A stretch of 64,000 bases of DNA, from NCBI GenBank assembly GCA_017526525.1, contig JAFXRG010000014.1, positions 1 to 64,000 on the forward strand, in the 5' to 3' direction. Position 1 is the first letter of the stretch, and every line of letters begins with the position of its first letter. A program made the position numbers and the translations under genes. This DNA comes from Clostridia bacterium. Lineage in GTDB: Bacteria; Bacillota; Clostridia; Christensenellales; Aristaeellaceae. Positions 36,193 to 45,245 of the stretch are shown piece by piece. The notes under the pieces are model-generated. The model made no database searches. It had not been told where the DNA came from and worked only from the letters and a program-made list of their open reading frames with translations.

Positions 36193-37248
36193 TTATTGGT
36201 TCAGGATCCGCAGCATTTTTTCCGCAGCGCCCTGATCGGTAACCAGCAGCGCATGGGGGGTGTGACGCAGTACGGAAATAATGGCGGCGGCTTTCGAAGA
36301 TCCCGCTGCTGCCGCTACCATGCGGCAGGTACGCTTCAGCCGGGCCAGGTCCACACCCACGCTGGAGGATTCCATCAGGCAGTCTCCCGCGAGGTTATAG
36401 TACGCCCCGAAGCTTTCTCCCTCCGCCCCTTTCTGCAGCAGGCTGCTCTGGGCGGTCCGGGACATGTTGCGTTCCTTCATGGTTTCCGACGCAATGCCGA
36501 TTCCGTGCAGAATCACATCTGCCCGTTCCAGAAGCTCCATGGCTTCCTGCACCTCCGGCATTTTCAGCATCTCCTGCATGGCGGCCGCGTCGATATGATC
36601 CGGCAGATGGATCAGGCGGTAATGTCCCCCGAGCCTTCCCGCAATTTCCTCCGCCAGCGTATTCGCCTGCAGTTCAACGGATCGTCCGATCCCGCCCCGC
36701 GCAGGAACCACCATGACGTTCAGCGGCGTCTGGGTCTGCATGTTCCGGGCCACAGCCGCAACGGTCCGTCCGCCGGTAACAGCCAGCGTATTGCCGTTCT
36801 GCAGTAAAGCGCGAAGCTTGGCCGCACAGATTCTGCCCACATCATAAAGCACCTGGGAATCTTCATCCGCATCGCCCGGCGCAATCTGAACCCGGTCCAC
36901 AGGCAGCAGTTCGCTCAGCCGGTTCTCGGTTTCCGTCAGTCCGTTCATCGCCTTGGAAAAATCCCGGGCGCTGTCCAGCACTTCCTCTGCTTTCCGGCTC
37001 AGGCTCATGCCGGATGCATCCAGTTCAACGTAGCCGAGATTCTTCAGCAGCATCGCCGTGTTGCGAATCTCCCGTTCAGGCAGGTTCAGGCGGGCGGCCA
37101 GCTGCCGGCGGCCTACAGGCTGAAGGACGGAGATTCTTTCCAGAATCAGGGCCCGGCGAGTCATTTCTTCCGTAAGGTCGGGAGCCAGTTTTCGCATCAG
37201 CGATATAAATCCTGCATCCAACCGGCTCTCCTCCTCTCTGCGGGACAC
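36193..37248 (-). CDS. cggR: CggR-type central glycolytic gene regulator (SorC family)
   Basis: 351 residues. N-terminal winged helix (LERISVLQPVGRRQLAARLNLPEREIRN) and a SorC sugar-phosphate-binding domain with PARGGIGRS, HLPDHI, HGIGIA and the phosphate-site region ESFGAYYN. In B. subtilis CggR represses gapA-pgk-tpi-pgm-eno and is released by fructose-1,6-bisphosphate. The start is GTG 37248, preceded by GAGGG; ATG 37194 (MRKLAP) is a fallback but would remove residues that align with the family N-terminus. A matching operator overlaps the start. Confidence 0.9.
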   Translation of the reverse strand: MSRREEESRLDAGFISLMRKLAPDLTEEMTRRALILERISVLQPVGRRQLAARLNLPEREIRNTAMLLKNLGYVELDASGMSLSRKAEEVLDSARDFSKAMNGLTETENRLSELLPVDRVQIAPGDADEDSQVLYDVGRICAAKLRALLQNGNTLAVTGGRTVAAVARNMQTQTPLNVMVVPARGGIGRSVELQANTLAEEIAGRLGGHYRLIHLPDHIDAAAMQEMLKMPEVQEAMELLERADVILHGIGIASETMKERNMSRTAQSSLLQKGAEGESFGAYYNLAGDCLMESSSVGVDLARLKRTCRMVAAAAGSSKAAAIISVLRHTPHALLVTDQGAAEKMLRILNQ

Positions 37249-37278
37249 TTTTTGCCCTCGCGGGCAGTTCGTGTCCCA
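37244..37278 (-). promoter_or_regulatory. Candidate CggR operator (tandem direct repeat)
   Basis: On the minus strand: TGGGAC-N6-TGCC-N3-GAGGGC-N6-TGTC. The B. subtilis CggR operator, from memory, is CGGGAC-N6-TGTC-N4-CGGGAC-N6-TGTC. The repeat period is 19 here against 20 there. The last TGTC includes the second and third bases of the GTG start codon. The same segment is also an inverted repeat GGGACAC...GTGTCCC. Confidence 0.65.
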
Positions 37279-37285
37279 AGACGGA

Positions 37286-37314
37286 AGTGTATCACAACAG
37301 CCGGGGGTTTACAA
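37286..37314 (-). promoter_or_regulatory. Promoter of cggR-pgk-tpiA
   Basis: Minus-strand -35 TTGTAA (37309-37314) and -10 TACACT (37286-37291) with a 17-base spacer. The candidate operator starts seven bases after the -10, in the usual repressing position. Confidence 0.6.
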
Positions 37315-37349
37315 GAGGTCTGGAAAGATCTTTTTATGAGCCTGAACAA

Positions 37350-38495
37350 TCAGACCCGGATAACCTCCGTTCCGTCGAGGGCGCGCTGAATCAATGCTTC
37401 CTCGTCCAGCTTTTCCTCTCCTTCCAGGATCTTTTCCATTTTCGGATGGGTTGCCGGATGCCGGGGCGTGAAAACGGTGCAGCAATCCTCAAAGGGCTGT
37501 TCGGAGATTTCCAGCGTACCGATTTTCCGTGCAACCTCAATGATCTCACTCTTGTCAAACCCGATCAGCGGACGGAAAACCGGCATCTTTGCCACGTCGT
37601 CCGTGGTTCCAAGGGCCGTCATGGTCTGACTGGCCACCTGTCCGATGCTCTCTCCGGTAATCAGGGCTTCGCTTTCAGTCTGCCGCGCAATCCGTTCCGC
37701 AATTCTCATCATATACCGGCGCATAATCAGCGTCGTGTACTCATCCGGACACTTTTCGTGAATCTGCATCTGGATTTCCGTGAAAGGTACCACATGCACC
37801 TTGATTCCGCAGCAGCTGAAGCTCAGCTTTCGGGCCAGGTCCAGAACCTTTTCCTTTGCCCGGTCGGATGTGTAGGGGTAACTGTGAAAGTGCACCGCGT
37901 TGATCTGCACGCCTCGTTTGGCAATCATCCATCCGGCCACCGGACTGTCGATGCCGCCGGAAAGCAGCAGCGTGGCATTTCCGTTGGTTCCCACCGGCAT
38001 TCCGCCGACGGCGGGAATAACCTTTACATACAGGTAGGCCATATCCCGGATCTCAATGTTCACCAGATAATCCGGATTGTGCACATCCACCTTCAGGTCC
38101 GGATTGGCATTCAGGATCCGGTATCCGGCCTCTTCGTTGATTTCGGGCGAATTCATCGGGTAGCGTTTATCGCTCCGCCGGGCGTTCACCTTGAAGGTTC
38201 CTTTCAGATCCCGTACCATTTCAATGGCCTGATCGCATACTGCGTCAAAGTTTTCCTTCGGCATTTCCACTGCCGGGCTTACGCTGTGCACGCCGAAAAC
38301 CCGCGTCACACGGTCAATGCACGCCTCCGTATCTTCAAACCCCCGGATAAAGATTCTTCCGTCGTGAACCCATACTTCGGCTCCCATGCCCCGTACCGCA
38401 TAGCGGATTTTGCGCACCAGCGCCCGGATAAAGTAAGGCCGGTTAAGTCCTTTCAGAAATATTTCTCCGTATCTGACCAGCAGCAGATTCTGCAT
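37350..38495 (-). CDS. thiI: tRNA 4-thiouridine synthase ThiI
   Basis: 381 residues. Transfers sulfur to U8 of tRNA and, in many bacteria, to ThiS for thiamin. A ferredoxin-like and THUMP domain (about 1-165) is followed by an adenylating PP-loop domain with LLLSGGIDSPVAGWM. There is no C-terminal rhodanese domain, as is normal in Gram-positives, so sulfur should come directly from a dedicated desulfurase; one is encoded 15 bases upstream. Confidence 0.96.
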   Translation of the reverse strand: MQNLLLVRYGEIFLKGLNRPYFIRALVRKIRYAVRGMGAEVWVHDGRIFIRGFEDTEACIDRVTRVFGVHSVSPAVEMPKENFDAVCDQAIEMVRDLKGTFKVNARRSDKRYPMNSPEINEEAGYRILNANPDLKVDVHNPDYLVNIEIRDMAYLYVKVIPAVGGMPVGTNGNATLLLSGGIDSPVAGWMIAKRGVQINAVHFHSYPYTSDRAKEKVLDLARKLSFSCCGIKVHVVPFTEIQMQIHEKCPDEYTTLIMRRYMMRIAERIARQTESEALITGESIGQVASQTMTALGTTDDVAKMPVFRPLIGFDKSEIIEVARKIGTLEISEQPFEDCCTVFTPRHPATHPKMEKILEGEEKLDEEALIQRALDGTEVIRV

Positions 38496-38510
38496 CAGCG
38501 GTTCCTCCGT

Positions 38511-39656
38511 TTATCTTCTGGTGTATTTTTTCAGGGTTTCGTAGTGAAACGCGGTGCGCTCCGCGGCATAATCTATCTCTTCCTCCCTGGTTTCCCGGCT
38601 CAGGCTGAATCGCAGGGAGCAGTCCGCCCGGGCAGGATCCATCCCCATGGCCTTCAGGACCGGGGAAATTTTCTGTTTCCGGCTGGCGCAGGCACTGCCT
38701 GCGGAAACATAAATTCCATCCCCTTCCAGGGCAAAAAGAAGCGTCTGGCTCCGCACCGGCCGGAATGCAACGTTCAGGATATGCGGCGCTCCGTCCTCAG
38801 GATCCGGTCCATTTACTTCCGCCTCGGGAATTCGTTCCTTCAGCTGCTGCCATAACCGGATCTTCAGCCTGCGCATCCGGGCACAGTCTTCCTCCTGCCA
38901 GCTTTCCACCGCTGCCCCCAGGGCAAGAATCCCCAGTGTGTTTTCCGTACCGCTCCGAAGGTTCCCTTCCTGCCCGCCTCCGTACAGGATCGGCCGGATC
39001 GGGTACCTGTCCGCCAGAATCAGGGCTCCGGTGCCTTTCAGCCCGTGAATCTTATGGGCGGACAGCGCATAGGATTGAATGCCGAGCTTCCGGAAATGAA
39101 CGGGCATCCGGAGAAACCCCTGAACCCCATCCACATGGATTGCCGTATCCGGGCAAAGACGGTTCCGCATTCCGGCAATTTCCTCCAGCGGTTCGGCGGC
39201 ACCGGTCTCATTGTTTACCTGCATGACCGAAATCAGGGACGGTTTTTCCTTCATCATTTCCGCCAGCTTCCCAAGGTCTGCCGTTCCGTCCGGGCCTGCC
39301 GGAATTTCCATGACCCGGTGCCCCATCTGTTCCAGGGCTTCCGCGCAGGCGGAAACTGCCGGATGTTCCACAGAAGAAATCAGGACCAGCCCGGGAGTTC
39401 TTTGGGTTTTCATATGCCCCAGAAGGGCCAGATTATCGCTTTCCGTCCCGCCGGATGTAAATACGACCCTGCCGCCTTCGGCACCGGCCGCCTTCAGGCA
39501 GGCCGTCCGGACAAGCTCCATCTTTTTCTGTATTTCCATCGCCGGCCTGTATAAAGCGGATGGATTGTACCATCCGCTTTCAAGCAATTCCCGGGTCAGC
39601 GCCGCCACAGCCTCTCCGGGCGGGGTGGTTGCGCTGTTGTCAAGATATGCGTTCAT
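38511..39656 (-). CDS. Cysteine desulfurase paired with ThiI
   Basis: 381-residue PLP enzyme. N-terminus MNAYLDNSATTPP, PLP lysine in SAHKIHGLKGTGAL, and the catalytic Cys loop SAGSACASRKQKISPVL. By position it is the ThiI partner (the role of NifZ in B. subtilis), while the copy at 17892-19043 may serve another pathway. The two copies differ clearly in sequence, so they are not a recent duplication. Confidence 0.93.
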   Translation of the reverse strand: MNAYLDNSATTPPGEAVAALTRELLESGWYNPSALYRPAMEIQKKMELVRTACLKAAGAEGGRVVFTSGGTESDNLALLGHMKTQRTPGLVLISSVEHPAVSACAEALEQMGHRVMEIPAGPDGTADLGKLAEMMKEKPSLISVMQVNNETGAAEPLEEIAGMRNRLCPDTAIHVDGVQGFLRMPVHFRKLGIQSYALSAHKIHGLKGTGALILADRYPIRPILYGGGQEGNLRSGTENTLGILALGAAVESWQEEDCARMRRLKIRLWQQLKERIPEAEVNGPDPEDGAPHILNVAFRPVRSQTLLFALEGDGIYVSAGSACASRKQKISPVLKAMGMDPARADCSLRFSLSRETREEEIDYAAERTAFHYETLKKYTRR

Positions 39657-39662
39657 TTTTTG

Positions 39663-40211
39663 TTACTCCCGCCAGGCATCCCGGGGCAGATACTGGCGGA
39701 TGAACCCCACCAGCTCCTCACTGGGTTCAAGAATGATCATTTTTTTGTCCTGGTCCTTGGTGAAATAAAAGTAATAAAGCTCTGCCTCCCGGTTCAGGAA
39801 CCAGTTCATCCGCTTCAGGCCCGGCATATTCATATACCGTCTGAAGGATTCGGAGTTCACCTTCCCGAAGCTTTCCACGTTCCGCACATTCAGGCTGCCG
39901 AGGGATTTTCGTTTTTTATTGTTGTATACTTCCGCAAAATCCAGGGCGCCGTTGGTAAATGTGTATTCATATTCCGTAAGAATCTTGTCATGAAAGAAGA
40001 ATGTATATACGGCAATTCCGCCGCTCGCCAGGAAAATAAGCAGGGTCATCCAGTCAAATCCCCCGGCCATCATACTCCGGCTGAGCGCGGAAAACATAAA
40101 CATGGCTGAAAATCCGGACAAAACAATAACCACCCAGCTAAGCATATAAAGTGCCCGGTTGACTCCGTTTTTCTGTTTGACCACAACTTCTTCCATAAAA
40201 TGATCCTGCAT
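39663..40211 (-). CDS. Two-helix membrane protein, unknown
   Basis: 182 residues. Two membrane helices (about 21-43 and 53-73) are followed by a ~105-residue soluble domain with alternating strands (EYEYTFTNGALDFAEVY and ELYYFYFTKDQDKKMIILEPSEEL), reminiscent of a pleckstrin-like membrane-proximal fold. I think it belongs to a family of uncharacterised Clostridia proteins (possibly DUF6106) but cannot confirm. ATG 40211 has GGAGGGA upstream. It ends six bases before the desulfurase start codon, in the place where dxs follows ispA in Bacillus. Confidence 0.7.
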   Translation of the reverse strand: MQDHFMEEVVVKQKNGVNRALYMLSWVVIVLSGFSAMFMFSALSRSMMAGGFDWMTLLIFLASGGIAVYTFFFHDKILTEYEYTFTNGALDFAEVYNNKKRKSLGSLNVRNVESFGKVNSESFRRYMNMPGLKRMNWFLNREAELYYFYFTKDQDKKMIILEPSEELVGFIRQYLPRDAWRE

Positions 40212-40243
40212 GAAGAATCCCTCCGATCGTTTTCTCCGGTTGA

Positions 40244-41119
40244 TTATTTGTCACGGCCCGGCAGGCTTTCCGCAAAGCGTTCAAAGAATGCCGTGTTCCA
40301 GGGAAGCGTCCTCAGGGCGCCGATTGCCGTCTCCACTTCCCGTCCGGCGTCCTTTTCCGTGCCTTCTATGCCTTTCAGCGCCACCCAGGTCATTTTGTTC
40401 TGTTCGCTGTCCTTGCCGGTGCTTTTACCCATCGCATCGACGTTTCCCGTCACATCCAGCAAATCGTCCGTCATCTGGAATGCCAGCCCCAGGTGCATGG
40501 CATAAGCCCGGCCGGCCTCAATCTGTTCGTCCCCGGCGCCTGCCAGCGCCAGTCCTGCCTCCATGGAGGCTTCCAGCAAATCTGCCGTCTTGTGCAGGTG
40601 AATATAGCGAACCTCTTCCTCGCCGGGCGTTTTCCCTTCCCCGGTCACATCGGCAGTCTGCCCGGCAATCATTCCGGTCACCCCGGCATGCCGCATAATG
40701 CTTTCCATTGCCCGGACAGCGCGAATGCTTCCGGTTTTCAGCGCCGCTCCGGCCATCAGTTCCGCTGCGGCATTCAGGAGGCCGTCCCCGGCCAGGATGG
40801 CAAGGTTCTCCCCGAAAACCTTGTGGTTGGTAGGCCTGCCCCGCCGGAGGTCATCGTTATCCATCGCCGGAAGATCGTCATGAATCAGGCTGTAGGTATG
40901 GATCATCTCCAGTGCGCAGGCAAAGGGAAGAGCTTCATCAAGCTTCCCGCCGGCCATTTCACAGGCCGCCAGCAGCAGACAGGGACGAATTCGCTTTCCG
41001 CCTGCTTTCAGGCTGTAGCTCATGGCATCAAACAGCGGAGACGGAATGTTTCCCAGGGAGGAGAGCATCGGAATCAGTGCCTCTTCCGTTATTTGCCTGT
41101 ATTCGTCAAAGGTTCTCAT
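40244..41119 (-). CDS. ispA: Polyprenyl (farnesyl) diphosphate synthase
   Basis: Condenses isopentenyl diphosphate with allylic diphosphates to about C15. The first Asp-rich motif is DDLPAMDNDDLRRG, the second DDLLDVTGN; GGKRIRP and the residues before the first motif fit a short-chain synthase. ATG 41119 gives 291 residues (MRTFDEYRQ...); its ribosome site AAGGAG is 13 bases away, rather far. ATG 41143 would add eight residues but has a poor site. It overlaps the end of xseB, as in Bacillus. Confidence 0.93.
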   Translation of the reverse strand: MRTFDEYRQITEEALIPMLSSLGNIPSPLFDAMSYSLKAGGKRIRPCLLLAACEMAGGKLDEALPFACALEMIHTYSLIHDDLPAMDNDDLRRGRPTNHKVFGENLAILAGDGLLNAAAELMAGAALKTGSIRAVRAMESIMRHAGVTGMIAGQTADVTGEGKTPGEEEVRYIHLHKTADLLEASMEAGLALAGAGDEQIEAGRAYAMHLGLAFQMTDDLLDVTGNVDAMGKSTGKDSEQNKMTWVALKGIEGTEKDAGREVETAIGALRTLPWNTAFFERFAESLPGRDK

Positions 41120-41339
41120 CCGGAATATCTGACTCCTTCCCATCCTGCAGGATCGTGATTCTTCGCTTCATATCCTCCAGCTCCCGGCTCATTCCGGAAA
41201 GAATCTTCATTCCGCGTTCATATTCCTTCACAGAATCTTCCAGCGGCAGTCTGCCGCTCTCAATACGTTCTGTCAGTTCCTGAACCTGCTGCAGTTTTTC
41301 CTCAAAGCTCAGGGCATCCTTTGTTTCTTCCGTATTCAT
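41106..41339 (-). CDS. xseB: Exodeoxyribonuclease VII small subunit
   Basis: 77 residues, two-helix protein with the family signature SFEEKLQQVQELTERIESG and LEDSVKEYERGMKI. It binds XseA to form the single-strand exonuclease VII. Start and stop overlap its neighbours (TAATG with xseA). Confidence 0.94.
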   Translation of the reverse strand: MNTEETKDALSFEEKLQQVQELTERIESGRLPLEDSVKEYERGMKILSGMSRELEDMKRRITILQDGKESDIPDENL

Positions 41340-42619
41340 TACGTTATACTCCCGTCATTTCTTACGGATGCTGCCACATTTCCGTCAGCGAAGCGTATCC
41401 GGATCTCTCCGGCTTCCCTTGCCTTTTCCGCCGCCGTCAGCAGTCTGCCTTCCGGATCCGTCACCAGCGTGTATCCTCTTTCCAGAACCCGAAGCGGGTT
41501 CATGGCCTTCAGGCGCTCATTCATCCGGATCAGGGCGGCGTCGGCGGCATCCGCCCGCCGGTTTACGCCGTTTTTCAGCCGGATTTCAGCCATTCCGATC
41601 AGTCCGTCCGCTTCTTCCAGGCGTTTTCTCATGGAGTGCTCCAGCTTTGTCCGCTGCAGCGCGCAGCCGGAAACCAGCCGCAGAATACGCTTTTCGGGAT
41701 TTACGGCAGCAAGCCGGATATACGTGTTTTTGACCCGGTACCCTGCTTCGTTCAGACGGTTTTCCGCCGCTCTGCGCAATGCAAGCCGGATTCCGTCCGT
41801 TCGTCCCCGAAGCTCCTTCCGGTCCGGAAAAACCACTTCCGCTGCATTGCTGGGCGTGGATGCCCGGTAATCGGCCGCCAGGTCGCAGATGGTGGTGTCA
41901 ATTTCATGTCCGACACCGGATACAACAGGAATCCGGCTGCCGGCCACCGCCCGCGCAACGATCTCTTCGTTGAAACACCAGAGATCCTCCGCGGATCCGC
42001 CGCCCCTGGCAACAATCAGCACATCCGCGTCCGTCTGCTCATTGGCCGTCCGGATTCCGGCAGCAATTTCCGCGGCAGCCCGTTCTCCCTGAACGCCCGC
42101 AGGAATCAGAACAATCGGAACCGAAGGATTCCGAAGTCCCGAAACATTCAGAATGTCATGCCACGCAGCGCCGCTGCCGGATGTAACCACCGCGACCTTT
42201 CGCGGCACCAGAGGCAGGATCCGCTTCCGGGCCGGATCAAACAGGCCTTCCGCGTTCAGCCGCCTCTTAAGTTCCTCAAAGCGCGCGTGCAGATCGCCGT
42301 CCCCTGCGGGGCGCATATTCAGCACGTACAGCTGAAGGCTCGCGGTTTTCGGATACAGATCCACATAGCCTGAAACAAGTACCGAATCCCCGTCCCTGGG
42401 CCGTATTGCGGAATGAAACGTATTCTGCCGAAACATGACGCAGCTTACGGACGCATCCGGGTCTTTCAGTGAAAAATACCAGTGACCGGAAGCCGCGTGG
42501 TGTCTGAATCCGCTGATTTCTCCCCGCACAGTAACGCTTCGAAGCCGTGGTTCTTTTCGCAAAGCCTCAAGAATTACCAGATTCAGTTCGCTTACGGTCA
42601 GTCCGACTGTTTCGCTCAC
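41339..42619 (-). CDS. xseA: Exodeoxyribonuclease VII large subunit
   Basis: 426 residues. N-terminal OB fold ([21 protein letters not shown]), catalytic domain with [19 protein letters not shown] and [14 protein letters not shown], then a long coiled coil. The start is GTG 42619, with AAAGGA about ten bases upstream; it overlaps the folD stop by four bases. It degrades single-stranded DNA to short oligonucleotides. Confidence 0.96.
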   Translation of the reverse strand: MSETVGLTVSELNLVILEALRKEPRLRSVTVRGEISGFRHHAASGHWYFSLKDPDASVSCVMFRQNTFHSAIRPRDGDSVLVSGYVDLYPKTASLQLYVLNMRPAGDGDLHARFEELKRRLNAEGLFDPARKRILPLVPRKVAVVTSGSGAAWHDILNVSGLRNPSVPIVLIPAGVQGERAAAEIAAGIRTANEQTDADVLIVARGGGSAEDLWCFNEEIVARAVAGSRIPVVSGVGHEIDTTICDLAADYRASTPSNAAEVVFPDRKELRGRTDGIRLALRRAAENRLNEAGYRVKNTYIRLAAVNPEKRILRLVSGCALQRTKLEHSMRKRLEEADGLIGMAEIRLKNGVNRRADAADAALIRMNERLKAMNPLRVLERGYTLVTDPEGRLLTAAEKAREAGEIRIRFADGNVAASVRNDGSIT

Positions 42620-43467
42620 CGTTCCAGCGTCCTTTCAGCAGCATCCGCCGTGTTGGACAGAAGCATGGCAATCGTCATCTTCCCGACGCCGCCCGGCACA
42701 GGTGTAATCCAGCCCGCTTTCTCCCTGACCTTTTCAAAATCCACATCGCCGCAGACCTTTCCGTCCACCCGGTTGATCCCGACATCGATCACGATGGCGC
42801 CGGGTTTTACCATGTCTGCTGTCACAAAGCCCGCTTTGCCTACCGCCGCCACAAGAATATCCGCCCTGCGGGTATGCTCCGCCAGATCCTTTGTCCTGCT
42901 GTGGCATACCGTCACAGTGCAGTTTTCCTGAAGCAGCAGCATGGCCATGGGTTTCCCCACAATGTTGCTGCGGCCGATCACCACAGCTTCCCGCCCGCTC
43001 AGCGTCTCTCCTGTGGATTTGATCATGTAAAGAGCTCCCTTGGGCGTACAGGGCAGAACCCCCTCCGTTCCGGTCATAAGATGTCCGGCGTTCACCAGAT
43101 GAAATCCGTCCACATCTTTTTCCGGAAGGATTTTTGCCAGCGCTGCGTTCTCATCCAGGTGCCCGGGTAGCGGCAGCTGAACCAGGATTCCGTGAATGGC
43201 GGGGTCCTCGTTCAACTGCTGTATTGCCGCTTCCAGCTGTTCCTGGGTGGTGGAGCTCTCCATCCGGATCGTACGGCTCAGCATGCCGGTTTCTTCGCAG
43301 CCTTTTCCCTTGTTGCGAACATAAATTTCGCTTGCCGGATCGTCCCCGACCAGAATCACTGCCAGCCCCGGCGTAACGCCGCAGGCCTTCATCTTTTCCA
43401 CCCGTTTCCGGACTTCCTCCCGGATCTCAGCTGATAAAACCTTTCCGTCCAGTATTTTCGCTGCCAT
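42616..43467 (-). CDS. folD: Bifunctional methylene-THF dehydrogenase/cyclohydrolase
   Basis: 283 residues. Oxidises 5,10-methylene-THF and hydrolyses the product to 10-formyl-THF, the formyl donor used by Fmt. Catalytic Lys in [20 protein letters not shown], and the NADP-site GRSNIVGKP are present. ATG 43467 has GGAGG nearby; a longer frame to 43530 enters the upstream gene. folD-xseA-xseB-ispA is a conserved Firmicute order. Confidence 0.97.
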   Translation of the reverse strand: MAAKILDGKVLSAEIREEVRKRVEKMKACGVTPGLAVILVGDDPASEIYVRNKGKGCEETGMLSRTIRMESSTTQEQLEAAIQQLNEDPAIHGILVQLPLPGHLDENAALAKILPEKDVDGFHLVNAGHLMTGTEGVLPCTPKGALYMIKSTGETLSGREAVVIGRSNIVGKPMAMLLLQENCTVTVCHSRTKDLAEHTRRADILVAAVGKAGFVTADMVKPGAIVIDVGINRVDGKVCGDVDFEKVREKAGWITPVPGGVGKMTIAMLLSNTADAAERTLER

Positions 43468-43492
43468 ACATTCCTCCGGTAAATCGTTCTGG

Positions 43493-44452
43493 TTATGCCC
43501 GTTCCGTTCCCTGAACGGCACGCAGCGCAATTCTTGCCACGCCTACTGCATTATCGCCGCACATTTCCGGATCTCCGAAATGGATTTCCGGCATCCGGCG
43601 GTTTTTTTCAGCCCGTGCCGTCAGCAATTCCCGGAAAAGCGCCGATGAAGCCACCCCGCCTGCCACCAGGGCCTTACGCAGGCCGGTTTTTTCCGCTCCC
43701 GCTGCCAGCATCCGTGACACCGTCCGCGCCAGCAGGTCATAAATCTCCCGGGCAATATCCTCCCGGGCGTGTGCTCCGTCCCGGATCCATCGCTGAATCT
43801 GGCTTTCGGCTCCGCTGAAATGGCAGCAAAGGTCATTGTTCTCCATGCTGCACCCCAGCAGGCCTTCACTTTTCCCCTTCCGGGCAAGCTCTTCCAGCTC
43901 CGGCCCGGAAGGAAAGGAAAGGCCCATTGCGACGCCTGCCCGGTCAACCAGCTGTCCGGCATGCAGATCCAGGCTGCCCCCTGCGCTTTGAATCCGTTCC
44001 TTCCGCACTTCCAGCAGGTCCGTTGTGCCGCCCGATAAATGAAGCGCCAGGTATTCTTCGTCGTCAGCCATCCCCGTCCCGGCTTTTGCTGCTTCCAGAT
44101 GTCCCCTCTGATGAGTTGTCCCGATAAAAGGCACTCCCGTAACGGCGGCCATCAGCCTGCCGAAGGAAGCGCCTGCCAAGAATACCGGCATATAGGATTC
44201 GGTTCCGTCCCGGGGAGCCGTGCTGGCGCCGACCGCCGCAAGGGTTCCCCCGGCAGCCTGCCGCAGCGCTTCTGCCGCGTCTCCCAGCTGTCTGAGATGA
44301 GCAAAAACCGCTTCATTCTGGCGCAGTCCCCGTTCTCCCTGCGGAACAGGCAGCAGCTTCCGCCAGTTCAGCAGAATTTCCCCGTCTTCCGCAATCAGGG
44401 CTGCACTGGTTCTGTAGTTGCTGGTATCCAGCCCCAGCACCGTCTTTCTCAT
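43493..44452 (-). CDS. TsaD/Kae1-family paralogue
   Basis: 319-residue actin-like ATPase-fold protein of the TsaD/Kae1/YgjD group. Visible motifs: [13 protein letters not shown], the metal-type HQRGH (HxxxH), [36 protein letters not shown] and a late [10 protein letters not shown]. Canonical TsaD has SGGHT where this has SGGTT, and its first motif is usually ESSCDET rather than DTSNYRT. It is therefore more likely a paralogue than the enzyme that makes t6A in tRNA. It sits between nusB and folD, overlapping the nusB stop by four bases. Substrate unknown. Confidence 0.8.
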   Translation of the reverse strand: MRKTVLGLDTSNYRTSAALIAEDGEILLNWRKLLPVPQGERGLRQNEAVFAHLRQLGDAAEALRQAAGGTLAAVGASTAPRDGTESYMPVFLAGASFGRLMAAVTGVPFIGTTHQRGHLEAAKAGTGMADDEEYLALHLSGGTTDLLEVRKERIQSAGGSLDLHAGQLVDRAGVAMGLSFPSGPELEELARKGKSEGLLGCSMENNDLCCHFSGAESQIQRWIRDGAHAREDIAREIYDLLARTVSRMLAAGAEKTGLRKALVAGGVASSALFRELLTARAEKNRRMPEIHFGDPEMCGDNAVGVARIALRAVQGTERA

Positions 44453-44895
44453 GCCATATGTCCGCGGACAACCGTTCCGAGAATACCGTTTACAAACGGC
44501 TTGTCTTCCGGATCGGAATACCGCTCCGTCAGTTCAAGCGCCTCTGCCACGGCCACATTGTCCGGTACATCCGGATTATACAGTATTTCCCATACCGCCA
44601 GCCGGAGGATCGTAAGATCCACCAGAGACATCCGGTCTGTGCTCCAGCCCTTTGCAGTTTTCTCAATCAGCGCATCCAGTTCTTCCAGATGGCTCAGCAC
44701 ACCGTCAAAAGCCTGCGTAATGTATGCCCGGTCTTCCTCGTCCGGCTCCCGGTCGCTGATGGTACGGCTTCCGGGAATTCCGTTCTCCCGAAGCTCATCA
44801 TAAACCATTTTCAGCGTCTCTTCGCCTCCCTGGCCTCCGGAAACCTTCTCGAAAATCATCTGCATGGCGGCGGATCTCGCGGTTGTTCTGGACAT
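44449..44895 (-). CDS. nusB: Transcription antitermination factor NusB
   Basis: 148 residues, all-helical RNA-binding protein for rRNA antitermination with NusE/S10. N-terminus RTTARSAAMQMIFE and C-terminal YSDPEDKPFVNGILGTVVR are typical. It follows the DUF2273 gene by five bases. Confidence 0.95.
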   Translation of the reverse strand: MSRTTARSAAMQMIFEKVSGGQGGEETLKMVYDELRENGIPGSRTISDREPDEEDRAYITQAFDGVLSHLEELDALIEKTAKGWSTDRMSLVDLTILRLAVWEILYNPDVPDNVAVAEALELTERYSDPEDKPFVNGILGTVVRGHMA

Positions 44896-44900
44896 TCGTT

Positions 44901-45245
44901 TTATTCTCCGTCTTCTTCAGTTTCTTCTTCGGTTCCTGCCGGCTTCGTCCCGGTCTCCGTCATCACGGGAGCCTGAAAACCCTGGTTCCGTTCATCCTGG
45001 TCCCGGGTAATTTCGCTCTTGATGTCAATCACTTTTGCATCTTTTGCCGGAATGATTTTGTTGGCCTTTTCCCGGATAAACTCCTGTTTGTTGTCCACCG
45101 TGCCGATAAAGAAGCCGACGGCAAACAGGACGACCAGCAGCAGGGCCTTCCAGAATCCGATAATCATAACGAGAGCCGCGGCTCCGACCAGAATCGCTCC
45201 GATCGCAACACCCATGGCAGGGGTACCCATTTTCAGTTTTTTCAT
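44901..45245 (-). CDS. DUF2273 small membrane protein
   Basis: 114 residues. Two closely spaced hydrophobic helices (about 9-28 and 32-50), then a charged tail with acidic repeats. The helix pair followed by VDNKQEFIREKANKI fits DUF2273, a family that travels with AmaP and Asp23. The start overlaps the AmaP stop by four bases. It probably helps anchor an Asp23 complex at the membrane. Confidence 0.82.
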   Translation of the reverse strand: MKKLKMGTPAMGVAIGAILVGAAALVMIIGFWKALLLVVLFAVGFFIGTVDNKQEFIREKANKIIPAKDAKVIDIKSEITRDQDERNQGFQAPVMTETGTKPAGTEEETEEDGE

